Shown here: positions 45,511-57,524 of the stretch, piece by piece
Position numbering within the stretch: the stretch's first letter is position 1
Layout: each line of letters starts with the position of its first letter
Assembly (NCBI GenBank): GCA_950106755.1
Contig: OX467082.1
Coordinates: forward strand, 35,898,001-35,962,000
Length of the DNA stretch: 64,000 bases
Reading direction: 5' to 3'
From: Climacium dendroides
Lineage: Eukaryota; Streptophyta; Bryopsida; Hypnales; Climaciaceae
Position numbers and translations under genes: made by a program
The notes under the pieces: model-generated
Databases searched by the model: none
What the model was told of the DNA's origin: nothing
The model's input: only the letters and a program-made list of their open reading frames with translations

Positions 45511-48500
45511 TCAGAGCCTGGATACACGCTGCAACTCAAGCTTTGCAATGGTGCCAAGATGTACTTCGTCTGGCCCATCTGCAAGCCGGAGAGTGCGGGC
45601 ACTTGCCCATAAATGCGACAATGGAAAGTCGGAGCTTACACCTCCACCCCCATGGACTTGAATGGCATTGTCAAGTACTCGCAATGCCGTATTTGGAGCA
45701 GCCACCTGAAAATTCAATGCTTACCGTTGCATCAGTACAAGCTTGCACCATTCCAAGTCTTTAGGAGAAATTGAAAATGTGGTGCAAATAGTTGCTCCAG
45801 TAAAGGGACTGGAGTATGTAAAGGAAACAGAGATTGATTTCTGCCCACAATTTAGCAAAGGAAATAGGAACAAAGTGCTTTACCTTGGCCATAGCAATTG
45901 CACCCTTGGCAATTTTATTGCCATGTAAGTCCAACTCATGGGCAGCATTCAGAACGAGCAATCGAGTTTGCTCAATATCTAATCGAGACTGCAACACAGG
46001 CCACTGAAAATCAGCATAGAGAAAAAAGATATATAGCAAATATCTAGATTGAAGAAACTTTACCATGTTCCCTGATATCATCTCTAAATCCGGACGAGCA
46101 AAAAATATAATCCGAAACTCCAGAGCCGAAAACTGCTCATTAGGCGAGTGTAGAAGTGAACATGAGCAAACCTTAGCCAGCATATGTGCAAATGTGCCCT
46201 GCTGAGCGAGAGCCTTGCCAAATGCTTTTCGTTGTGTTGCCCTCTTCACCATCAAATCCATGCCACGCTCGGCAGCACCTAGCAGCCTCATGCAGTGATG
46301 AAGACGTCCTGGGCCTAATCTACCCTGCAATCAATTTCAGCCAAGCGCACATCAACATGACTTCCTCAAATGACCGACCACCTTAGGAGGTTGGCATCTG
46401 CAACAATATTAGAACTAGGAAAATCCGAGCTGAGGAGGAATCCTCACCTGAGCAATCTCAAATCCTCGACCTTCACCCAGCAGCAAATTGGTGACAGGAA
46501 CTCTGACATTCTCGAACTTAACTTCTGCATGACCATGTGGAGCATCATCGAAGCCGAAAACTAACAATGGCCTCACAATTTTCACGCCTGGTGTATTAAT
46601 ATCGACAAGCACCATAGACTGTTGCTGATGCATGGCAGCACTTGGGTTTGTTTTGCCCTACACATGCAAAGAATAAAATTAGCACAAGCAAATATCTATA
46701 CCAAGATAAAAATATTCACTCACAAACCTCAACTCGGAGGAAAATATAAAACAACACCAATTATACAAATCGGTGCAATTTAACCATAGCAAGCTGTACA
46801 ACGATCCCTATAGCCAGAGGTGAAAAGTCCAATAAGAGAAAAGTTCAATATACAGTTCTGATTCATTTACGTCAACAATTAACAGAAAATTGCCGAAGGC
46901 TCTTTTGATAACCATGAAGAATTAAACATCAGGAGTCCTGATGTCTACGGATACAGACCATGACAATGAGCAACTTGCATCGTGGATCCATTGCACCACT
47001 AGTCCACCATTTGTGACCATTGATGACATACTCATTCCCCTCTCTGCATCAATCCGCAAGGCATTAGTGAAGCAATCCTCAACCTCAATATACCAATCAA
47101 GTTAATGAGCACAATGCTTCATATTGAGAAATGGGCAAAAACATTAGAAACAGAAACCAAACGTAAGTTTCACATCATCCATCGATTCGTCATCCCAAGT
47201 GCAATATATAGTAAAACATCAAATTGCTTGCTGCCACACCTCAAACTCAGACAAGAGTCTGCAAAAGGCACGTTTTCTCAAATTTTCTCATGTCTTCTCA
47301 AGAAAACATGAGAAAGCACATAGCCACCAAGAACAAATATCAATACCGATTTAAAAATTTACAAAGAACAGTGAAGAAACCTGAGGGCGCAGTGCAAGTA
47401 ACAACTGACCTAACAATCGAACACTCGATGTTGGTAGCATCAGAAGATGCCACGTTGGGTTCAGTCATGGCAAATCCGGAGCGTATCTCTCCTTCCAACA
47501 AAGGTTTCAACCACTGCCTCTGCTGCTGAGGGTTTCCATATCTTAACAACACCTGTGCGTCATGAACACCATCTCAAATCATGAACTGATTATTGACCAT
47601 TAGAACCTGACTATGTCACTAAGTTAATGCTGCAGTGAATACAACTTCAAATACACTACCAGCTGCTCCAGAAATTCCTTCCCTACGATTAATCTTAGCA
47701 TTATACAACATCACAATACAATACTGTCATTGGATGAATAAACTGTTAATACCTCCATGTTTCCTGTGTCGGGAGCACTACAATTGAACATTTGGGGAGC
47801 CCACATAGACCGCCCTAGAATTTCACATAAGTGAGCATACTCCAAATTGCTCAGTCCAGCTCCCACTAGCCGATCAGCTGCATCCTTAGAACGTAAGGCT
47901 TTCTCATTATCGAATAGCAGCTTCGATGCCAGAGCTGCACTGTCTGCCTGTGTTTTGCAAAACTTAGCAACTGAGTCGCCTGATGCCAACTAATCCAGGG
48001 CATGTATGCAGAAAACTGTATTTTTAAACACCTCCATTATCCCATCACCAGCAAGACAGAAACGATGGAACAAAGTCATCACAGTACCGGTATCCAAAGA
48101 TTCCAAAGCCCTTCTGCTTTCGCCAACTTCTTCAGCCTCTCCTCGGTCGGATGGATGGTCCACCTATCACTGGAGGAGTACATCAGCTCGTTGAGCTCCT
48201 TCTCACTTGGGTAAATATGATGTTCCATAAAGGAGAGCAACCTCTTCCTTATCTCCTGCACCCTTGCCGACGGAGTGAACCCCAGAGGATTCTGATTGCT
48301 ACTTTCAGACCCGATGATCCGTGCATGCGGCTCCGTAGTAGCTGGTTCCATGACAGAAAGAAAAGATAAAGCAAATGCTGCGTAGGCTACACAACATAAA
48401 TGCTGCACACTACTGCTATTGCATGAAGGAGATCCAAACTTTTATTTACAAGGTGGAATAACATATCAATAATAGCCACAATATGACTGACCAACATGCT

Positions 48501-51500
48501 ATCTGGGCAGCCACCTAACTTGCATTCTGGCAGGTAAAACTAGTGGGTGATTGCAACCTCAGAGAAACGACACCTCGAAGCTAGAAACATAATCACAATC
48601 ATACCTTGACATTTACAGCACAGCCATCACATCTAGGAAAATATCTGGATAACGAAAAGATCAGACGCTCTTTGTGGAAAATATCGAACATGCTAAATGT
48701 CAAGCTAAATACGTCCCAAGTAGGTGATTTTTCACGAATTACCTGAAACAGAGGGAGGAGGACGGGGTGGCAGTATTGGCCCTTGTTTCACCAATCTAAG
48801 TGCAGTGGCAGCGAAGAATAGCGCCATTTTTCCTGAGTCTGCTGATCGCTTACCACCTGAAGCATTACCCTGCCAAATTCAGAAAATCTTTAGCCACTGG
48901 CACAATTCGTACGTCAGAACCATATGAACACGTAATAATCATCTAAAAATGAAACAACAAGAAATTGCAGACTTGGCACTGTGATTATAGTCCAGAGTAC
49001 AGAAATACACAGAATTAGAAGAGGTCATATCCTACATGAAGATATGAATGGTTAATATCACGTCACGTGCATCAATAGAGCAAGGACGAGTAGTCTACTG
49101 TTTAGGGTGTTGGGATTCAACAAGCCTGGTAAACCCACTTGGAAAATCCAATCCTTAAATTTACTATTGAATGGTGTAAGGTAAAGTCAGCAAATAAGCT
49201 CGACAAACCTGAAGCACCCGCAAGTAAACTCCAGCCAAAATAGCACCATATCGAAATAGTGAAAGGGCGGTGTAGAAATTCCACGTGTTAGCTGGCCATG
49301 GAACACCCTGCATTCATGGTCTGATGAATACAGGAAGATATGACACTCTCCATTGAACTTTACAGAATCCACACGTCACTCACGGCTGTCCTAAACTAGA
49401 GAAATACAGGCAAAGTGTACTGATATCTCAAGAGCGTTAACTAACTGGTTAAAGATACACCATGACCAAATATATAGAACAAGATTGTAAGTGACAATGT
49501 AATACAGTACAACCAATGGATAGACCGGATGATAAAAGATCGATCAAACACAAAAAAATAATGGCTAATTAATATAAGAGGAAAACATGAACGGTGAAAG
49601 CGCGCTGCACTTACTCCTGCATCACAGTATTCAGCAAGGTATTGCGATAGTGATGGTATGCCATCTGCAAGTTGTTCATCTAAACCGTAATTCATGCCTG
49701 GACTCTCGTTGTCTTTTACAACATAAGGCTGCATTCACCAATACCAACTGGTCAAAGACAAAACCAATGGAAGAAAATGATTGATTTAAAACTGATTACT
49801 ACCAACCCAGGGTACAATTTCCTCAATAATATCATTCGAATATATTAAAAGAAATGCTCATATACTTCCACAGAAGTCTTATCAAGTGTACCAGACAGTT
49901 GTAGGCAGCGTCTGACATCTGATTCCCAAGAGTTGAGAGTTCCCAATCCAGTACACCAATAACACGAGCCTGCAATATCAGAATTAGATTGAAAGTCGTT
50001 ACTCATTTCCATAAAAGACCGTAACTATATCAAGCATACCTGGCAATGAACTCTTCGTCTACATGCAAAGTGAGAAGATTGCAAGCAGCATAAATCATTA
50101 ACATTAGAGACTTCAAATCTTCCTGCCAAATGATGCTCCAAAAATTCAAGGTCATGAACTGAGCAGTAAAAGCTACACCTCAGTAGGATGGAATACAAGA
50201 TTATCTAGTCGAAAATCTCCATGCACAATTCCAGTTCTTGAGCCAGCAAAACCATCCTCTTCTGGAACATTCTCTTTTAACCATTGAATAAGTTCCAACA
50301 TGTTGGGGTCTGGATCAGGCTTCCCTTTCCCTGTCGATAGATGATATTGCGTAGTCCATCTTTCAACCTGCTCGCAACTACAAGAACGGTAATGAATTGA
50401 CGTAAATGGAACTATGAGGGAAACAGAAGAGATATATCTCGAAAAACATTCATAAAAAAGAGACTGGAACAGAATTACCAGAAATATTCAGAAGACCCGA
50501 ACCTGTCTCTTGCAGTAATTTTCCCTTCGACCATATCGGTTCAAACCGATAGCATGAACATCAGCTGAATGAATAGCAGCCAAAACTCTGGCCATTGCAC
50601 TATATATGGCCTTTCGCTCTCGTGGATCCATACCCTGAGCAAAAGCACCAAAAAGTTCAACTCCAGCCGTATTTCTTGCAAGCGCAGCGAATCGTAGCCG
50701 GTGGGCCAAGTGAACGAGACGCAAGTACGACCAGATCACTTTCATCTACTTCACAAAATTTCAAAGATCCATATAAATGAATCCTAAGGAGTAATGAAAA
50801 GGTGAATTTCTAAGTTGTCGACAAACAACGAATGAGGAAAGAGGTTCACTAGCATTTATAGAAACGACAGAGTTCTAACGTAGAACCTATGTGGTACAGC
50901 TTGGCTGCATAATGAGCACTCTTAGTCACTCCATAAAAGAAAACTACTATTCTCATTTGAAACCTCTCATTCATTGTATTCAAGCTCCAGGAATGGTATT
51001 TCAATTAACTTAGTACTTAATTTTCTGAGACCAAATGAATATTTACGAAAAAAATATCCCCATTATGGAACACGGATCTTACTGGCAAATTCGGGTTCAC
51101 AAACAGACGCCCTTCCAGATGCTCCATGACATAGAAAGGAGTGCCAATCACGGTAGGATCTGTGCACAGGCAATACACAAGAGGAACAGGCACCTTGGAT
51201 TTGCCCCCGCCTAATGCAGATAAGACCTGGAAAAATCACATGAAAGTTTCAATAGTGAAGGCCTTCCGAAATTAATCCAGGTTACATACATGACAACTAA
51301 CCAATGCAATCGCTCATTGTTTGACACTGTAAAATTTGGTCAACCGAGTGAAGTAATACCTGATACTCGCGCTCAACAGAATGGGCCGACTGAAGAATAT
51401 GCCCGGGTGGTTTCTTCCGAAGCACATAGCGTTGTAAAGCACCATGCAGCTCCACTTGCACTAGATACGTTGGATTTGATTGTCCATGCCCGAACTACAT

Positions 51501-51940
51501 TCTCCCATCAAAGACGCGTTTGTCAAGACAGCCAAAGAGAGACGCACAAACCCCTAAACCCCTAAACCTCCATACAAAGTTCCTGCATCTAGATTCGGCT
51601 CCATACAAGCGCTCACTTCAATACATACATGAAAAAGTCTATTAAGAAAATAATTAATGAACGCATTGCAATACTTACAAGGAAGCTCCAATAAAGGAAC
51701 CTCAGTACCGGGATCAACTGGCAATAGTGACACCGGTGGATGAGACTTAATGTCGAGAAGTGACTGGAGGCTGTACGTAAATTCTTTGGAGTTCCATGTA
51801 CTTACCTGAGACAACTGTAAAGTTGCCGGTGGAGGCAGACAGCCCTTGACATGTGTTTGCAAGTATCTAAGCAGGGCCCGCTCGTCAAGCCGATGAGCAG
51901 AGTCCACAGGAACCACCATGCTCGTCGTTGTGTTCGCCAT
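45511..51940 (-). CDS. IBR3: Peroxisomal acyl-CoA dehydrogenase with APH domain (IBR3/ACAD10 type)
   Basis: Exons on the minus strand: 51806-51940, 51360-51494, 51083-51226, 50503-50634, 50179-50367, 49892-49969, 49615-49728, 49209-49307, 48743-48869, 48088-48341, 47753-47989, 47410-47552, 46959-47043, 46448-46657, 46172-46324, 45884-45988 and 45511-45705. They give 844 aa, close to Arabidopsis IBR3 (824). Residues about 40-300 form an aminoglycoside-phosphotransferase-like domain with [10 protein letters not shown], the catalytic-type loop HGDFRLDN (231-238) and a metal-site-like LDWE (about 252-255). Residues about 400-844 form the acyl-CoA dehydrogenase: [56 protein letters not shown] and [15 protein letters not shown]. 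The protein ends in SRL, a peroxisomal PTS1. Arabidopsis IBR3 is needed for the response to indole-3-butyric acid, so a role in peroxisomal conversion of IBA-like or branched acyl-CoAs is likely. An upstream in-frame ATG exists at 51964. Confidence 0.95.
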
Positions 51941-53244
51941 CCTGCCCCTCAGCGAAGTGTTCAAAATCTCCTACCTCTGGAAGTCGATGCAGCTGCAGCA
52001 TAGACGTCCACAAGAACACTACGAGTGTCATCAACATAAAAAATAAATAAACACTACATCTGTAGAGAAGTAGACAATGAAGTGGCAAGCCAGATGATTT
52101 CGAGGAATTTATTAATTAGCGCAATGATCAAACGTAAGCTGAATCACAGGAGAAAAAATTCAAACGGATCGATTCTCCCATCTATTCCCATACTTGGTAG
52201 ATTTCTCTACCCTCCCAAATTTAGTCAATCTGATACTATTTGAAATTTATTGTATTCGATTACGAAATAAATCGAGAAACGAAGCTAATTGTCCAATGCA
52301 CGAGAAACCGCTCAGCGTCACTCTTGCCTCTTGAACCAAAGTCCTACCACACCATCGCCCGAGCTGAAAGCCATTGCTTTCAACCCCGAATAAACCTTTG
52401 CTAAGCCCATTTCCACGCACATCGAATCGATATCTCATCTTAGAAATGAAGAACACAAAAATTTCACAATATGACGGTCAATCGAGCGAAAAGCTTGACC
52501 GATCTGCCGCGATGCCAAGATGCAACAAAACAAACAGACACTAACAACACGAAACCCCACTAGGTGAGTCTCCACCTAAAGCGAAATTGATTGTGAACCA
52601 ATGTGGAGATTCCGATTACCGATTCCGTCAGTAATAGAGGAAGAAAGGGTTCTGGAGAAGCGGCCAGCTCCAAATGCACCGATGCTGCTGCTCCGAGGAA
52701 GGGTGCGACAGAAGCTGAGACAGAAGCTTCGAGTTGTTAGTGTTGGAGTTTCGTGTTGGGGTTTCGTGTTGGAAAGGCTGGGGAGATTTCGTAAAGAGGG
52801 AGACTGTAACTCATTTCACCTAAACTAAAGTAGAAGTACCTATTTTGGATAACTTAAGTATTTCAGTGTGTATTATTTGGGAAAATCATGGAGCGTATTA
52901 TTTCAGGGTGTGCAAAAATAAGGTTGCCAAAGAATGCCCAAAAAAATGATTTTTTTTTTCCTAGAATGAATATTTTATTGAATATAAAAGTGGATTTTCA
53001 ATCCAAACCCATCTACGCAACAGATTGGTCAAGCTTTTTGAATCTCCATTTTCGTTTCATAGATTCACCTATTGTGGTTACCTTTAGCACTATTTTCTAA
53101 ACCAAGAAAGAAGAGTGATGATTGGGTGAGAAGGTACCAATATGTAATCTTTTTCAATAACCAATGCATTCAATTGTTGTTTAGAATAGGTGAGTTTACA
53201 AAACCAGAATGGGGGGCTTGTTTGAAATAGGTTCCTCTACCTTA
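51941..53244. other. Upstream region of the IBR3-like gene
   Basis: This is the probable leader and promoter of the minus-strand IBR3-like gene. Rc-strand pyrimidine/purine composition rises around 52250-52800, but no conserved ORF was found on either strand. Confidence 0.45.
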
Positions 53245-56200
53245 GTGTGCCCTGTGCCGTTGCCACAGTCAAAATAAAAGTAAAAGTAATTTTCTAATTT
53301 TTTAGTTCATAAAAACTTTGAAATTCAATAACTTTCTCACTATAGGTTCAAACACCATGAAACAAAGCCTGTGTACCCCTCCTCATCGAGAGCTTTCCAA
53401 CAGTACCAAGATTGTGACCAAAATATAAGAAAAAATAATTTTCTAATTTTTTAGAATAAAAAACAACTCAAAATGCACAACTTTCACATCATCAGTTGGA
53501 ACACCATAAAACCAAGCCAGTGCACCCCTCTTTGCCAAGGGCTTTCCGACGGTACCAAGATTAGTGTGCCTTGTGCCGTTGCCACAGTCAAAACAAAAGT
53601 AAAAGTAATTTTCTAATTTTCTAGAACCAAAAACAACTCAAAAATACATAACTTTCTCACTGTGAGTTGGAATGCCACGAAACAAAGCTTGTGCACCCCT
53701 CCTCGCCGAGAGCTTTCCAACGATACCAAGATTGTGACCAAAATATAAATAAAAGTAATTTTTTAATTTGTTAGAACCAAAAGAACTCAAAATGCATAAC
53801 TTTCACACCGTACATCCAAATGTCACGAAACCAAGCTGATGCACCCCTCTTCACTAAGGGCTTTCTGACGAAATAAAGCACGCGACTGGGGGACTCACAA
53901 TCCGAGAGATCTCAACATGACAAACAAACAAACAAAACAAAACAAACAACTTGATTTGATGTATAGACTAGTATGCCCTGTGTCGTTGCCACAGTCAAAA
54001 CAAAAGTAAAAGTAATTTTCTAATTTGTTAGAACCAAAAACAACTCAAAAATTCATAGCTTTCTCACCATGAGTCGGAATGCCACAAAACAAAGCTCATG
54101 CACCCTTTTTCATCGAGAGCTTTCCGACGGTACCAAGATTTTGACCAAAATATAAGTAAAAGTAATTTTCTAATTTTCTAGAACCAAAAACAACTCGAAA
54201 TGCACAACTTTCGCACCATGAGTCAGAATGCCACAAAACCAAGTCGGTACGCCCCTCCTTGCCGAGGGCTCTCCGACAGTATTAAGCACGTGACTGGGGG
54301 ACGCACAATTTGGGACATCTCAACATGACAAACAAAACAAACAACCTAATTTAATGTATAGACTAGTGTGCCTTGTGTCGTTGCTATAGTCAAAACAAAA
54401 ATAAAACTAATTTTTTAATTTTTTAAAACAAAAAATAATTCAAAAATGCATAACTTTTTCATTGTGAGTCTAAATGCCACGAAACAAAGCTTGTGCACCC
54501 CTCCTCGCCAAGAGCTTTCCGACGGTACTAAGATTGTGACCAAAATATAAGTAAAAGTAATTTTCTAATTTCTTAGAACCAAAAATAACTCAAAAATGCA
54601 TAACTTTCACGCTGTAGGCCGAAACGTCATGAAACCAAGCCAGTGCACCCCTCCTCGCCAAGGACTTTTTGATAGTGCCAAGCACGTGACTGGGGAACTC
54701 ACGGTCTGGGAGATCTCAATGTGACAAACAAACAAAACAAAACAAAACAAACATCATGTCTTAATGTATAGCCTAGTGTGCCTTGTATCGTTGCCACAGT
54801 CAAAACAAAAGTAAAAGTAGTTTTCTAATTTTTTAAAACCATAAATAACTCAAAAATGCATAACTTTCTCTCTATGAGTTGGAATGCCACAAAACCAAGC
54901 CCGTACACCTTTCTTTGCCAAGAGCTTTCTGATGGTACTAAGATTGTGACCAAAATATAAGTAAAAGTAATGTTCTAATTTTTTAGAAAACAAAAACAAC
55001 TAAAAAATGCATAACTTTCTCACTGTGAGTCAGAATGCCACAAAACAAAGCTTGTGAACCCCTCCTCGTCAAGAGCTTTCTAATAGTAACAAGATTGTGA
55101 CCAAAACAAAAGAGAAAGTAATTTTTTAATTTCTTAGAACCAAAAATAACTCAAAAATGCAAAACTTTCACACCATATGTCCAAACGCCACAAAACCAAG
55201 CTAGTGCACCCCTCCTCGCCAAGGGCTTTCTGACAATACCAAGCACACAAGCGGAGGACGTATAGCTTGGGAGATCTCATTGTGACAAACAAACAAATCA
55301 AACAACCTACTTTAATATATAGACTAGTGTGCCCTATGTCATTGCCACAATCAAAACAAAAGTAAAAGTAATTTTTTAATTTTTTAGAACCAAAAACAAC
55401 TTGAAAATGCATAACTTTTTCACCAACAGTTGGAATGCCACGAAACCAAGCCTGTGCACCCCTCCTTGTTCAGGGCTTTTCAATGGTACCAAGATTGTAT
55501 CCAAAATATAAGAAAAAGTGCCATGTGCCATTGCCACAGTCAAAACAAAAGTAAAACTAATTTTCTAATTTTTTTAGAATCCAAAATAACTCAAAAATCC
55601 AGAAACTTTCTATTATGAGTCGGAATGCCATGAAACCAAGCTTGTGCACCCGTCCTTGCCGAGAACTTTCCAACGATACCAAGATTGTGACCAAAATATA
55701 AATAAAAGTAATTTTCTAATTTTTTAGAACAAAAAACAACTCAAAAATGCATAACTTTCTCTTCGTGATTCGGAATGCCACAAAACCAAGCCTGTGCACC
55801 CATCCTTGCCGAGAGCTTTCTGGCGGTACCAAGATCATGACCAAAATATAAGTAAAAGTAATTTTCTAATTTTTTAGAACCAAAAACAACTCAAAAATGC
55901 ACAATTTTCACACTATGAGTTGGAACACCATGAAACCAAGCCAATGCACCCCTCCTTGCCGAGGGCTTTCCAACAGTACCAAGCACACAACCGGGGGATG
56001 CACGGTTCGGGAGATCTCAACATGACAAACAAAACAAAACAAAACAAAACAAAACAAAACAAACAAACAAAACAAACAAACAAAACAAAACAAACATGTT
56101 GTCTTAATAGAAGAGATGTTTTGTTTTGTTTGTCACATTGAGATCTCCTAGATTGCATGTCCCCCAATCGCATACCCAGTACTGTTAGAAAGCCCTCAGC

Positions 56201-57117
56201 GAGGAGGGGTGTACCGGCTTGGTTTCGTGGTGTTTGAATGTACAGTGTGAAAGTTATTGAATTTTGAAGTATTTTTTGGATCTAAAAATTAGAAAATTAC
56301 TTTTACTTATATTTTGGTCACAATCTTGGTACCATTGGAAAGCTCTCGACGAGGAAGGATGAACAGGCTTAGTTTCGTGGCATTTCGACTTACGGTGAGA
56401 AAATTATGCATTTTGAATTGTTTTTGGTTCTTAAAAAATTAGAAAATTACTTTTATTTTTGTTTTGACTGTGGCAATGGCACAAGGCACATACATAGCCA
56501 CAAGTCACATTACTTTTATTTTTGTTTAGACTGTGGCAACGATACAGGGCAGACTAGTCTCTTCTATTTTTGTTTTGTTTTATTTTGTTTGTCATGTTGA
56601 GATCTCCCAAACCATGCGTCCCTTGGTTGTGTGCTTGGTACCGTCGGAAAGCCCTCGGCAAGGAGGGGTGCACTGGCTTGATTTCGTGGCGTTCAAGCAT
56701 ACGGTATGAAAATTGCGCATTTTCGAGTTGTTTTTGGTTCTAAGAAATTATAAAGTTACTTTTACTTATATTTTGGTCACAATCTTGGTATAGTCGGAAA
56801 GCCCTCGATGAGGAGGGGTGCACGGGCTTGGTTTCGTGGCATTCCGACTCATGGTGAGAAAGTTATGCATTTTTGAGTTGTTTTTGGTTCTAAAAAAATT
56901 AAAAAATTACTTTTACTTTTGTTTTGGCTATGGCAACGGCACAAGGCGCACTAATCTTGGTACCATCGGAAAGCCCTTCGCAAGGAGGGGTGCACTAATT
57001 TGGTTTCGTGGCGTTCCGACTGACGATGTGAAAGTTATTGAATTTTGAAATATTTTTATGAACTAAATAATTAGAAAATTACTTTTACTTTTTTGTTACT
57101 GTGACAACGACACAAGA
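53245..57117. repeat. Giant foldback built of satellite-like repeats
   Basis: About 3.9 kb consists of degenerate repeats of a roughly 180-200-bp unit containing TGCCGTTGCCACAGTCAAAA, GTAAAAGTAATTTTCTAATT, AACAACTCAAAAATGCATAA, GTGCACCCCTCCT and GGTACCAAGATTGTGACC. Two units plus a GGGAGATCTCAACATGAC and (AAAC)n block form a higher-order unit of about 400-550 bp, marked by GTATAGACTAGTGTGCC at about 53961, 54355, 54766 and 55317. Up to about 56100 all units run in one direction; from 56111 to the end they run in the opposite one. The outermost units of the two arms also match best to each other (both have AGTTCATAAAAA and AATTCAATAACTTT), as in an element with very long inverted ends. No protein is encoded; ORFs inside are repeats of repeats. 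Confidence 0.88.
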
Positions 57118-57497
57118 GAAGAGATGTATATGTATAGAGATTGGTGTCTCAAGTGGGAAAAGGGTCTTTTAGAAACCAGTTTCAGGGAACTCCCCTGGGA
57201 TTACACCAGGCAGCACCCCATTGGCACCCTCCAAAAAAAGACGGGCCCACTCCCCAGCTCTTTACGGAATCTCCCTAACCTTTCCTTTGCATTCCTTCCT
57301 TCGCCTTCCACGTCTATCCAGCCCGATGAGGAAGCTGGGGCCATTGTTCTCCGCTTCTCTCCGTCGCCATGGCTGCTGCAGCACGCCCGCTCGTAGCAGC
57401 CTCGCCATGTAACCCCTAAAGCCCCTTCTAGCTCCTCTGCGCACCAAAATTCAGCTGCGATTCGAGTTCGACACGCGGACCTCTTCCACCTGAGCCC

Positions 57498-57524
57498 ATG
57501 GATTCCTTGAATGTGTACCTGTAA
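57498..57524 (+). promoter_or_regulatory. Short upstream ORF overlapping the STN8 start
   Basis: An ATG at 57498 encodes eight residues (MDSLNVYL) and stops at 57524, out of frame with and overlapping the first STN8 ATG at 57511. If translated it would favour initiation at the later in-frame ATG at 57568. Confidence 0.35.

Noticed and set aside
55134..57048. ORFs with recurring YFYFCF motifs
   Set aside because: They repeat because the DNA is a satellite-like array; none has a start or domain of its own.
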